Source: Pseudomonas siliginis (GTDB lineage: Bacteria; Pseudomonadota; Gammaproteobacteria; Pseudomonadales; Pseudomonadaceae). From it: 64,000 nt of DNA. A program made the translations under genes and the position numbers. Positions 1-8,030 of the stretch are shown piece by piece (positions within the stretch are counted from its first letter, which is position 1; each line of letters starts with the position of its first letter). Where the stretch lies: contig NZ_JAHSTW010000011.1 of the NCBI RefSeq assembly GCF_019145195.1, positions 62,001 to 126,000 on the forward strand, written 5' to 3'. Under the pieces are notes generated by a model. It worked only from the letters and a program-made list of their open reading frames with translations, was not told the origin of the DNA and searched no databases.

Positions 1-991
1 CCTGATAGTGCGGATCGGCGACGATATCAGCCACCGAATAGATGCGCCCGGCCGGCACTTCGGCAGCTTCGAGAGCAGCCAGTACCTCGTCGATCGGCAG
101 GCTGCTGGTCCAGTGTGTGATGGCCGCATCGAGCAAGCCGCTCTGCGCCGCGCGGCCGTCGTTGTGGGCGAATTCTTCTGCCTCGGCCAGATCAGCGCGG
201 CCGATGGTATGCATCAGGCGCTTGTAGATCGGGTCGCTGTTGCCGGCAATCACCACATAAGCGCCGTCGGCTGTGAGGTAAGTATTGGAGGGCGCGATGC
301 CCGGCAAGGCGCCGCCGCTGCGCTCGCGGACATGGCCGAGCATGTCGTATTCCGGCACCAGACTTTCCATGACGTTGAACACGCTTTCGGCCAGCGACAC
401 ATCGACAACTTGCCCACCGCCCTGCCCGGTCTTGACCCGCAACAGCGACATCAGCGCGCCGATCACCGCGTGCAGCGAGGCCAGCGAATCGCCGAGGCTG
501 ACGCCGACCCGCGCCGGTGGCGAATCGGGATTGCCGGTGGTGTAGCGGATGCCGCCCATGGCCTCGCCAATCGCACCGAAACCGGGCCGGTCACGGTAAG
601 GGCCGGTCTGGCCGTAGCCGGAGATACGCACCAGGGTCAGGTTCGGATTCAGCGCATGTAGCACGTCCCAACCCAGACCGAGTTTTTCCAGCGCACCGGG
701 GCGCAGGTTTTCAATGATCACGTCGGCGTCGCCGGCCAGTTGCTTGACCAGTTCGATGCCTTCAGCGGATTTCAGATTGAGCGCCAGGGATTTCTTGTTG
801 CGCGATTGCAGGTACCACCACAGCGATGTGCCTTCGTGCAGCTTGCGCCATTTGCGCAGCGGGTCGCCCTGACCCATGGCTTCGATCTTGATCACCTCGG
901 CGCCGAACTCGGCAAGCATGCGCGCGGCAAACGGTGCGGCGATCAGGGTGCCGATCTCGATCACTTTGATTGCACTCAAAGGGGCAGTCAT
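1..991 (-). CDS. CaiB/BaiF family (class III) CoA-transferase, 3' end cut by window edge
   Basis: About 330 codons are present and the C-terminus lies outside the window. The protein starts MTAPLSAIKVIEIGTLIAAP, the usual opening of family III CoA-transferases, which move CoA between carboxylic acids in the cytoplasm through an enzyme-bound anhydride. The conserved Asp region is visible as GVSLGDSLASLHAVIG, and the segment SRNKKSLALNLKSAEG matches the nucleotide-binding N-terminal part. A GAGG sequence precedes the ATG at 991. A LysR regulator gene lies upstream on the same strand and could control it. The substrate cannot be read from the sequence. Confidence 0.9.
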   Translation of the reverse strand, partial: MTAPLSAIKVIEIGTLIAAPFAARMLAEFGAEVIKIEAMGQGDPLRKWRKLHEGTSLWWYLQSRNKKSLALNLKSAEGIELVKQLAGDADVIIENLRPGALEKLGLGWDVLHALNPNLTLVRISGYGQTGPYRDRPGFGAIGEAMGGIRYTTGNPDSPPARVGVSLGDSLASLHAVIGALMSLLRVKTGQGGGQVVDVSLAESVFNVMESLVPEYDMLGHVRERSGGALPGIAPSNTYLTADGAYVVIAGNSDPIYKRLMHTIGRADLAEAEEFAHNDGRAAQSGLLDAAITHWTSSLPIDEVLAALEAAEVPAGRIYSVADIVADPHYQ

Positions 992-1125
992 CGCGGGTAC
1001 CTCTTGTTCTTGGAATATGTCGCCAAGGCTAGAGGAACGATCGTCAGCGAATCCAGCCGTCTCTCGGCAATGGGCGTTCGCGAAATGCGAATGCTCCGCT
1101 GTGATTGCGTGGTGAATTCAGGGCC

Positions 1126-1222
1126 GCCTTCGCGAGCAGGCTCGCTCCCACAAGGTTCTGTAGTGGTTTCAGATTCTGTATTCACACAAGTTCAATGTGG
1201 GAGCGAGCCTGCTCGCGAAGAG
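1126..1222. repeat. Pair of inverted REP sequences
   Basis: A copy of CGCGAGCAGGCTCGCTCCCA starts near 1131 and its reverse complement follows at about 1196-1219. This is the common fluorescens-group REP doublet. It fills the gap between the LysR gene and the CoA-transferase gene and could act as a transcript-end hairpin. Confidence 0.85.
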
Positions 1223-1243
1223 GCCATCAACCGCAATGAAGAT

Positions 1244-2173
1244 CTACCTCCCGCGCAAATGCTCAAACAACATCCGGCTCACCGGCGACAACCCTGCCTC
1301 ATCGCGCACCACCACAATCAGCGCGCGATCCGCCCAGGCATCGGTCAGCGGCACCGCGCGCAAGCCCAATGCCTGACCAAATAACTCATAGGCTCGCTGC
1401 GGCAGAATGCCGATGCCCATGTTCGCCTGGACCATCCGGCACACCGCATCGAATCCCGGCACATGAATGCGGATGCGCAGGACTTTGCCGGCCTGCCGCG
1501 CCGCCGCATGGGTACGCATGTTGATCGAACTGGCTGCGTGCAAGCCGACGTAATCGCTGTCGAGAGTTTCATCGAAAGTCACCGATGCGCGCGCAGCCAA
1601 CGGATGCTCCGGGAGCATCACCACCACCAGTTTGTCCTGGCGGTACAACACGCTGTGCAGGCCTTTGGTGTCGCTGTCGTCGGAGCAGATGCCGAGGTCG
1701 GCGACGCCATCGAGCACGCCCTGAATCACCCCGGCGCTGGGGCGTTCTTCAAGGTCGGTCTTGACCTGCGGCTGCCGCGCGGAGAAGTCGCGCAAGTCTT
1801 CGGGCAGGAACTGAATGATCGCCGAAAGATTGGCCAGCATGCGCACGTAACCCCGCACACCGTGGCTGTGCTCGCCCAGTTCCAGGCCCATCTTTTCCAC
1901 GTTGAAGAGCATCTGCCGCGCATGGTGCAGCAGGGTCTCACCGGCCGGCGTGAGGATCATGCCTTTGGCTTGGCGCACGAACAAAGCGATGCCCAGCGCC
2001 TCCTCCAACTCCATCAGGCTCTTGCTCGCCGCCGACACCGCGATTGCCTCGCGCGCAGCCGCACGGGTCAACGTACCTTCCTCGTGGACGGCGACGAACA
2101 GTTGCAGAGTGATCAGGTCGAGACGGCGGATCAGGCTTTTTTGCAGCATGGTGGGCTCGAAGGCAGGGTTCAT
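1244..2173 (-). CDS. LysR-family transcriptional regulator
   Basis: 309 residues, the normal LysR length. The N-terminal winged helix-turn-helix is visible (about residues 17-75: LDLITLQLFVAVHEEGTLTR, then AAREAIAVSAASKSLMELE). The effector-binding domain follows, with GVADLGICSDD and VCRMVQANMGIGILP near the C-terminus. It is probably a DNA-binding regulator of a neighbouring catabolic gene; the CoA-transferase gene downstream on the same strand is the nearest candidate. Neither the ATG at 2173 nor the internal ATG at 2149 (MLQKSL) has a clear ribosome binding site, so the start is uncertain. The inducer is unknown. Confidence 0.9.
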   Translation of the reverse strand: MNPAFEPTMLQKSLIRRLDLITLQLFVAVHEEGTLTRAAAREAIAVSAASKSLMELEEALGIALFVRQAKGMILTPAGETLLHHARQMLFNVEKMGLELGEHSHGVRGYVRMLANLSAIIQFLPEDLRDFSARQPQVKTDLEERPSAGVIQGVLDGVADLGICSDDSDTKGLHSVLYRQDKLVVVMLPEHPLAARASVTFDETLDSDYVGLHAASSINMRTHAAARQAGKVLRIRIHVPGFDAVCRMVQANMGIGILPQRAYELFGQALGLRAVPLTDAWADRALIVVVRDEAGLSPVSRMLFEHLRGR

Positions 2174-2211
2174 CCGAGCCGGCAGGATAGCCCGGTTTTA
2201 CCTCCGACCGC

Positions 2212-3516
2212 TCAGTTGCCCATGCTGGCACACCGTTTTGTGACAGGCGCAGTCAGCAAGCGAACCAGCTGCGCGCTGTCGTCCTTGCGACCCAACACCA
2301 GGATTGAAGAGCCTTGCAGGCAGGCATCGATGGCTGACCATGAAATGTCTCTCGCGCCCTCGACATCAAACGAATCATCCACTGCGCCATCGACCAGAAA
2401 GCCTGCCGTCAACAAGCCTCGTTCGCTGCCCGAGGTCTGTCCGACCGCCACAATCCGTTTACCGGCGATATCATCCAGCGCAAACCCTGCTTGCCAACCT
2501 CTCAGATCCCGTTCCTGCGCCGTCGGGGTGAGGACAGGATTGTTGAACGCGTCATCCATTTGGCCGGCGTAGGTAATGCCACTGATGAACCCGTGTTGCA
2601 GTTTCGTGCCTTGCGTTGACTCGACCGCCGCACCGAGCAGAAGCAGGCGCTGCGCCGTTTGCACCGCGATGTCCGTCACGCTGTTTTCGAGCGGCTGGCC
2701 ATCGCGCTGAATGTTCAACAGCAGTACACCCTTGTCGCCGAACGCTTGTGCAACTTTCCCGCTGTGGTCGAACGCCATGACCAATCCCTGATTGGTTACT
2801 TCCGTTTTGCCATGCAGCAGAATCAGCCCATCGTCGAGCTGGATGATCCCGGACAGCGAAATGGCCACTCCTGGCAGCGACAGGGGCAGCCAACCGTTGC
2901 TGGCGAACGATGAATCGTCCGAGCCATCGAGATAGAATCGCGTCAGCAAGCCACTGCCCTTTTGCGCGGTCACGAACAGCAGCCGGTCCGGCTGCGCAAG
3001 CTGCGGATCGGATTTGGCCAGCAGCAGTTGCCCATGCGTGGCCCCAAAGAGTGCCGGAATCCGCATGGGCACAATCCGGTAGCCATTCCTGTCGCCGCCG
3101 AACTCGATGTCCGGCGATCCGTCGGGCAGAAACCGGGCGATGACTTGCTGGTATTCAAGAGTCTGGTCTTTGACGACGCCAATCACACCGCACATCCAGA
3201 TCCGTCCGAGCGCATCAACGATCAATGGCCCGCCTTGCGTGAGCGAGCCTGTGCCGAACTGGCCGCTGAGATATCCGCCGGTGCCGAAAGCCGGATCCGG
3301 ATTGCCATCGGCATCCAGGCGCGCAAGGCCGTAGTACGAATGGCCCGATTGCTCGACGGTAGCGCTGACCATGATCTGTCCCGAAGGCGTGATCGCCACG
3401 CCTTTGGCAATGGTCTTGCCCGCTCCGGGGAATTTCAGCGCTCGCAGACCAAAGAGCGCATCCAGCTCCCCGGCTGACTGCGCGTTTGGGGACAATGGCG
3501 CGATAGATTCCGGCAT
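2212..3516 (-). CDS. Delta-60 repeat (beta-propeller-like) protein
   Basis: 434 residues with several repeats of the delta-60 type, e.g. ARLDADGNPDPAFGTGGYL near the N-terminus, IARFLPDGSPDIEFGG, LTRFYLDGSDDSSFASNGWL and VMAFDHSGKVAQAFGDKGVL. Such units occur in bacterial surface or secreted proteins and probably fold as a propeller. No signal peptide is evident: the N-terminus MPESIAPLSPNAQSAGELDA is polar. An Ig-like protein gene is divergent on the other side of a 215-bp gap. Function is unknown; binding or adhesion is only a guess. The stop lies 38 bp before the LysR start on the same strand. Confidence 0.75.
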   Translation of the reverse strand: MPESIAPLSPNAQSAGELDALFGLRALKFPGAGKTIAKGVAITPSGQIMVSATVEQSGHSYYGLARLDADGNPDPAFGTGGYLSGQFGTGSLTQGGPLIVDALGRIWMCGVIGVVKDQTLEYQQVIARFLPDGSPDIEFGGDRNGYRIVPMRIPALFGATHGQLLLAKSDPQLAQPDRLLFVTAQKGSGLLTRFYLDGSDDSSFASNGWLPLSLPGVAISLSGIIQLDDGLILLHGKTEVTNQGLVMAFDHSGKVAQAFGDKGVLLLNIQRDGQPLENSVTDIAVQTAQRLLLLGAAVESTQGTKLQHGFISGITYAGQMDDAFNNPVLTPTAQERDLRGWQAGFALDDIAGKRIVAVGQTSGSERGLLTAGFLVDGAVDDSFDVEGARDISWSAIDACLQGSSILVLGRKDDSAQLVRLLTAPVTKRCASMGN

Positions 3517-3731
3517 GTTCGCATTCTCCTATGGGATCGACATCGATCCCCTCGTAGCGTGCATTCGACCCGAAGCCGCCACGCCGGACAACTGACAGAA
3601 ATGACAGTTTTTTAGACGAAAACGAAATTACCTTGCGTGCAAAAAAGACTGAATGACTGGTAGTTCTTACAGGTTCCAATTCAGGCCCACCATGCCAACC
3701 TCAGCGTTCAGATCAGCCATGGACGAGAAGC

Positions 3732-4412
3732 ATGATGAGCACTCGCGACGAGCACATGTCACAACCTGCCCCGGCGCCGACCATTACCTATCCCGAGGAG
3801 GCCAGCACGACGGGACCTGCGACATTGTTGCTCGGCAGCGGCATACCCAATGCTCTTGTGCAGGTCTGGAACATTGAAAACACCCATTCGCTCGGCGAAG
3901 GGCTGGTCAGCGCAAATGGACGATGGGCGTTCAGCATCAACGCCGTTCAGGCCCAGGGCCAGCAGAAGATTCACGCCCACCAGACCTATGCAGGCATCAC
4001 GTCCGAATGGAGCGAGGAGCGCGGATATGAGGTGCGACTGCGGCCCGAGATCGACGTCCCGGTCGTTGTCGAACCGATTGAGGGCGCGCAGGTCGATACG
4101 CCTCTGATCTTTTCAGGAGATGTCACGCGAGCCGAGGGTTTCGTCAGTATTTTCGATCTGGACACTGGCCTGGAGATTGCCAGAGCAGCGGTCGAAAGCG
4201 ACCGGAAATGGCAAACCCCGGCTGCACACTCATTGGCGGTCGGGCAGTACCGTATCTGCGCTGTCCACAACATCGCCGGCCAGGTTTCAGATTGGGGCCG
4301 TGTGCGGACTTTTGCCGTGGTCGCAGAAGCAAGCGAAGGACTGTTCGACTTCGCTCGCCTGCGCGCCTTCATTCAAAACGCATTGCGGAAAATCTCTTCG
4401 ATCTGGCGCTGA
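3732..4412 (+). CDS. Ig-like repeat protein of unknown function
   Basis: 226 residues with two beta-sandwich-like segments: about residues 15-100 (PNALVQVWNIENTHSLGEG ... GRWAFSINAVQAQGQQKIHA) and about 110-200 (EGAQVDTPLIFSGDVTRAEG ... LAVGQYRICAVHNIAGQVS). The pattern resembles bacterial Ig-like modules of adhesins and insecticidal-type proteins. There is no signal peptide or membrane segment. The start may be the ATG at 3732 or 3735 (GAGAAG just upstream) or the Met at 3756. The last 40 bp overlap the convergent alcohol dehydrogenase gene. It is divergent from the delta-60 protein, and the two may form a pair. Confidence 0.65.
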   Translation: MMSTRDEHMSQPAPAPTITYPEEASTTGPATLLLGSGIPNALVQVWNIENTHSLGEGLVSANGRWAFSINAVQAQGQQKIHAHQTYAGITSEWSEERGYEVRLRPEIDVPVVVEPIEGAQVDTPLIFSGDVTRAEGFVSIFDLDTGLEIARAAVESDRKWQTPAAHSLAVGQYRICAVHNIAGQVSDWGRVRTFAVVAEASEGLFDFARLRAFIQNALRKISSIWR

Positions 4413-5521
4413 TCCGCCGCCCTCGGATTGGTCAGTCCACAGGCGTCCTTCAAGGCGTTGGTGGCGAGCACCGGGATGTCGCTGAGTTTCGCGCCCAGCT
4501 CACGCAGTCCGCCGGGAATCTCGACGTCCTTGGCAAGGTTGCGAATGGCATTGATCGCCGCCTGTGCGCCCTCCTCCGCGCTGAAACCACGAATATCCGC
4601 GCCCATGGCGTGGGCGACATCCCTGAGTCGGTCAGCACAGACCTGCGCATTGAAACTCTGCACATGCGGCAACAGCACGGCATTGCAGACGCCGTGGGGC
4701 AAGTCGTAGTAGCCGCCGAGCTGATGCGCCATGGCATGGACAAATCCGAGCGAGGCGTTGTTGAACGCCATGCCGGCGAGGAACTGCGCGTAAGCCATGT
4801 TCTCCCGCGCCGCCAGGTCGCTGCCGTCGCGCACGGCCAGACGCAGGTTGCTGCTAATCAGGCTCATGGCCTTCAAAGCGCAGGCGTCGGTGATCGGGTT
4901 GGCGGCAGTCGAGACGTAGGCTTCGATAGCGTGGGTCAGCGCGTCCATACCGGTGGCGGCGGTGAGGCCTTTGGGCATCGCGACCATCAGTTCCGGATCG
5001 TTGACTGACAGCAGTGGCGTGACGTTGCGGTCGACGATGGCCATTTTCACGTGGCGCGATTCGTCGGTGATGATGCAGAAGCGGGTCATTTCGCTGGCAG
5101 TGCCGGCGGTGGTGTTGATGGCGATCAGCGGCAATTGCGGCTTGCTCGAACGGTCGACGCCTTCGTAATCGCCGATCTGCCCGCCATTGGTTGCGCACAG
5201 CGCGATGCCCTTGGCGCAATCGTGCGGCGAGCCGCCACCCAGCGACACGACGAAATCGCATTTGCTTTCCTTCAGCAGCCCCAGACCCGATTCGACATTG
5301 GCCGTGGTCGGGTTCGGTCTGGCGCCATCGAAGATCACCGAATCGATGTCCTGCATCGCCAGTTTCTCGGCGATCATTGCGGCGACGCCAGCCTTGGCCA
5401 GCCCGGCGTCGGTGACAATCAGCGCCTTGCGAAAACCATAATTGCGAATCGCGACCATGGCTTCGTCGAGGCAGCCGCTGCCCATGATGTTGACCGCCGG
5501 AATGAAGAAGGTGCTGCTCAT
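4373..5521 (-). CDS. yiaY: Iron-containing alcohol dehydrogenase, YiaY type
   Basis: 382 residues from the ATG at 5521, which has AGGAGA seven bases upstream; a longer reading frame begins further back but has no such site. The sequence closely follows E. coli YiaY: STFFIPAVNIMGSGCL at the start, the NAD loop GGGSPHDCAKGIAL, and TAGTASEMTRFCIITDE. Metal-binding segments are DALTHAIEAYV, FVHAMAHQLGG and LPHGVCNAVLLPH. The family oxidises primary alcohols or reduces aldehydes with NAD(H) in the cytoplasm; the natural substrate is not certain. A possible FNR/ANR-type box lies about 83 bp upstream. The 3' end overlaps the convergent Ig-like gene by 40 bp. Confidence 0.92.
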   Translation of the reverse strand: MSSTFFIPAVNIMGSGCLDEAMVAIRNYGFRKALIVTDAGLAKAGVAAMIAEKLAMQDIDSVIFDGARPNPTTANVESGLGLLKESKCDFVVSLGGGSPHDCAKGIALCATNGGQIGDYEGVDRSSKPQLPLIAINTTAGTASEMTRFCIITDESRHVKMAIVDRNVTPLLSVNDPELMVAMPKGLTAATGMDALTHAIEAYVSTAANPITDACALKAMSLISSNLRLAVRDGSDLAARENMAYAQFLAGMAFNNASLGFVHAMAHQLGGYYDLPHGVCNAVLLPHVQSFNAQVCADRLRDVAHAMGADIRGFSAEEGAQAAINAIRNLAKDVEIPGGLRELGAKLSDIPVLATNALKDACGLTNPRAADQRQIEEIFRNAF

Positions 5522-5581
5522 CGTGTGTCTCCTGACTGAAGCCGGATCGACTGCCTCGATTCGGCGGGTGCACACAGGATC

Positions 5582-5630
5582 GACCGATCGGTCACGAGCA
5601 ATGTTGATCTGGCTCAATGTCCGCTCGTGA
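5582..5630. promoter_or_regulatory. Nested palindromes with an ANR/FNR-like box in a divergent promoter region
   Basis: Between yiaY and the DUF4917 gene there is a perfect 12-bp palindrome GACCGATCGGTC (5582-5593). An inverted repeat TCACGAGC/GCTCGTGA (5592-5599 and 5623-5630) encloses TTGATCTGGCTCAA (5604-5617), one mismatch from the ANR/FNR consensus TTGAT-N4-ATCAA. The arrangement suggests one or two regulators acting on the divergent genes. This is inference only. Confidence 0.45.
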
Positions 5631-5675
5631 TAAAGTCGCCGTCCATCTGCCCTTTGTTTTGAGATCGCCCACGCA

Positions 5676-6695
5676 ATGACCGATTTTCTCGATGTCGACG
5701 CCACCCTCGAAGACTGGAACGCCCTGCGCGCCTCGAACGATTTTCAGGGTTTGCTGGTGGGCAATGGCGCCAGCCGCGCGGTGTGGGATGACTTCGGCTA
5801 CGACTCGCTGTTCGAAAACGCCCGTACGGTCGAAGAGAAACCGCTGAGCCCATCGGAACTGGCGGTGTTCGACGCGCTGCAAACCCGCAGCTTCGAGCAA
5901 GTGCTGGGCGCCCTGAAAACCACCAGCCGGGTCAACAAGGCCCTGGCGGTCAGCTCGGCGGCGCCGCGCAATCGCTATTACGCGATCAAGGAAGCGCTGA
6001 TCAACACCGTGCACGCGGTGCACATCCCGTGGCGGCTGATGCAGCCTTCGACACTGACGGTGCTCAATGCAGAGCTGGCGCGCTATCGCACGGTGTTCAC
6101 CACCAACTACGACCTGCTCAATTACTGGGCGCTGCAACACCCTGGCGAGGCCATCGACGACCTGTTCAACGGCGCGGACGCGAGTTTCGATCTGAGCCAG
6201 AGCGCCACCGACAAACCGCGTCTGCTGTACCTGCACGGTGGTCTGCATCTGGTGCGCAATCAGGACGGCACCGCACGCAAACTGACCTCGACCGAAGGCA
6301 CGCTGCTCGGCAGTTTCGCCATCAACAATACGATCAAGACCCTGGACGACGTGCCGCTGTTCGTCACCGAAGGGCCGAGCACTGACAAGCTCAAGACCAT
6401 TCGCAGCTCGGATTATCTGTCGTTCTGCTACGAGCAGTTACTGGCCCATGGCGACAGCCTGTGCATCTTCGGCCACGCGCTGGGCGAGCAGGATGCGCAT
6501 CTGGTACGCGCGTTGCGCCTGGCCAGACCGAAGTGTGTGGCGATCTCGATCTACCCGCGCAGTGCCGCGTTCATCCAGCATCAGAAGCGTCACTACGCCA
6601 AGGTGTTTGAAGGTACCGGGGTTGAGTTGCGGTTCTTTGATGCCAAGAGCCATGCGTTGGGTGATCCGAAATTGTCGGTACCGGTTGAGGTTTGA
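5676..6695 (+). CDS. DUF4917 family protein with SIR2-like NAD-binding signature
   Basis: 339 residues. Motifs follow the order seen in SIR2-like proteins: GNGAS (29-33), TTNYD (142-146), LHGG (186-189) and GHALGEQD (266-273). This arrangement is typical of the SIR2_2/DUF4917 group of prokaryotic proteins. Some SIR2-domain proteins are NAD-consuming defence effectors, but here the gene stands alone without an obvious partner, so a housekeeping or stress role is equally possible. It is divergent from yiaY and followed by a REP cluster. Catalytic activity cannot be judged from the sequence. Confidence 0.75.
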   Translation: MTDFLDVDATLEDWNALRASNDFQGLLVGNGASRAVWDDFGYDSLFENARTVEEKPLSPSELAVFDALQTRSFEQVLGALKTTSRVNKALAVSSAAPRNRYYAIKEALINTVHAVHIPWRLMQPSTLTVLNAELARYRTVFTTNYDLLNYWALQHPGEAIDDLFNGADASFDLSQSATDKPRLLYLHGGLHLVRNQDGTARKLTSTEGTLLGSFAINNTIKTLDDVPLFVTEGPSTDKLKTIRSSDYLSFCYEQLLAHGDSLCIFGHALGEQDAHLVRALRLARPKCVAISIYPRSAAFIQHQKRHYAKVFEGTGVELRFFDAKSHALGDPKLSVPVEV

Positions 6696-6713
6696 TATTG
6701 GCCGGGCTGACGC

Positions 6714-6846
6714 CTTCGCGAGCAAGCTCGCTCCCACAATGAAATGTAGTCACCTCTGGGAGCGAGCCCGCTCGCGAAGACGGCATATCAGCCAACCCAA
6801 AAGGTGACTGGAACACCGCTTTCGCGAGCAGGCTCGCTCCCACAGG
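6714..6846. repeat. Three REP sequences, alternating orientation
   Basis: REP cores lie at about 6714-6738 (variant GCGAGCAAGCTCGC), 6757-6779 (inverse, GCGAGCCCGCTCGC) and 6821-6844. They fill the gap between two convergent genes. Confidence 0.85.
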
Positions 6847-6859
6847 TTGATGTCGGATT

Positions 6860-7204
6860 TCAGAGCACCGGCAGGGTCTTGTCCTTGATGGTTTTCGTCG
6901 GGCCGTTGGCCTTCACGCTGGCGATGCCCTTGTCACACGCGCCATCCGATGAGTACGACTCGCTGCTGCCGATGATCTGGTGATTGGCCGCCTTCAGGTT
7001 GAAGTACGGGTGGCCGTCCTTGGTCGATTTTTTCTCGTAACGCTCGTCTAGCGGGCTGTTGGCCTGCACCGAGGCGATGCCGCCGTCGGCACCGGCGCGG
7101 GTGCTGTAGAGCTCGCTAGTCAGAATCGTTTCGGCGTTCGCCGCTTTCAACACGAACCTGAATTGGCCGTTGCTGCTTTTGCTCACTTCGTACCATCCGG
7201 ACAT
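6860..7204 (-). CDS. YegP family protein (two DUF1508 repeats)
   Basis: 114 residues from the ATG at 7204, preceded by AGGAGA; a longer frame lacks a site. Two similar units are visible: WYEVSKSSNGQFRFVLKAAN...ILTSELYSTRAGADGGIASV (about 4-50) and KSTKDGHPYFNLKAANHQII...SESYSSDGACDKGIASVK (about 58-105). This doubled DUF1508 fold is typical of the roughly 110-residue YegP family of small cytoplasmic proteins. Their function is not established. Confidence 0.9.
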   Translation of the reverse strand: MSGWYEVSKSSNGQFRFVLKAANAETILTSELYSTRAGADGGIASVQANSPLDERYEKKSTKDGHPYFNLKAANHQIIGSSESYSSDGACDKGIASVKANGPTKTIKDKTLPVL

Positions 7205-7284
7205 GTCTGTTTCTCCTGGGGGCGATTGAGAGATTTCGCGCTTCAGAGTAAAGACCAGCGCCTGCGATCTGTCGCCTGCCTCGA

Positions 7285-7866
7285 CTACAAGGTGATTTTC
7301 GTACCGAGCAGACCGAGGAAACCGGCCAGCCATTTAGGATGCGCCGGCCACGCCGGAGCGCTGGCCAGATTACCCTGAACATGGCCATCGGTCACCGGTA
7401 TGTCGATGTAGGTGCCGCCCGCCAACCGGACTTCCGGGGCGCAGGCCGGATACGCGCTGCACTCACGCCCCTCGAGCACACCCGCCGCCGCGAGCAGTTG
7501 CGCGCCATGGCACACCGCTGCGATGGGCTTGCCGGCGTTGTCGAACGCGCGCACCAGTTCGAGGACTTTGTCGTCCAGCCGCAGGTATTCCGGCGCACGA
7601 CCGCCGGGAATCAGCAGCGCGTCGTAATCGGCTTCGCTGGCCTTGGCGAAATCAAAATTGAGCGCGAACAGGTGACCGGGTTTTTCGCTGTAGGTCTGAT
7701 CACCTTCAAAATCATGAATCGCCGTGCGCACGGTGCTGCCGGCGGACTTGTCCGGGCACACGGCGTGGACCGTGTGGCCGACCATCTGCAGGGCCTGGAA
7801 CGGCACCATCACTTCGTAATCTTCGACGTAATCGCCGACCAGCATCAGGATCTTTTTCGCGGCCAT
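7285..7866 (-). CDS. DJ-1/PfpI family protein (type 1 glutamine amidotransferase fold)
   Basis: 193 residues from the ATG at 7866, with GAGGAG upstream. The sequence opens KKILMLVGDYVEDYEVMVPF, and the nucleophile elbow with the conserved Cys is in IAAVCHGAQLLAAAG. Family members act as proteases, glyoxalase/deglycase-like enzymes or chaperones. The Glu near the N-terminus (EDYE) and the Cys-His pair are present, so it may be catalytically active. The substrate is unknown. It lies 80 bp upstream of yegP on the same strand and may be co-transcribed. Confidence 0.9.
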   Translation of the reverse strand: MAAKKILMLVGDYVEDYEVMVPFQALQMVGHTVHAVCPDKSAGSTVRTAIHDFEGDQTYSEKPGHLFALNFDFAKASEADYDALLIPGGRAPEYLRLDDKVLELVRAFDNAGKPIAAVCHGAQLLAAAGVLEGRECSAYPACAPEVRLAGGTYIDIPVTDGHVQGNLASAPAWPAHPKWLAGFLGLLGTKITL

Positions 7867-7918
7867 GGGAAAACTCCTCGGGGAAAGGTCTGGGGAGTAT
7901 TCAAGGTAGACCCAAATT

Positions 7919-8026
7919 GAGCTGCAAGCTGCAAGCTGCAAGCTGCAAGAAAAAGCAGGATCACCCAAATCAGGCACACCAGCGTCATGCTTCAACTTGC
8001 AGCTTGCCGCTTGAAGCTTGCAGCTG
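7919..8026. repeat. Tandem heptamer and inverted repeat between genes
   Basis: GCTGCAA is repeated four times in tandem (7921-7948), and an inverse version (CTTGCAGCTTG, then AGCTTGCAGCTG) occupies 7996-8026. The two halves can pair into a long hairpin. A weaker relative lies near 48140-48175. It separates the PfpI gene from the upstream methyltransferase gene and may end that transcript. Confidence 0.7.
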
Positions 8027-8030
8027 CCTG

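Noticed and set aside
1126..1222. CRISPR array
   Set aside because: Repeats are palindromic REPs in facing pairs at many dispersed sites, without regular spacers or cas genes.
6571..6843. Open frames beginning MGASLLAKA in REP regions
   Set aside because: This peptide is the translation of the REP core itself and recurs at most REP copies in the window.
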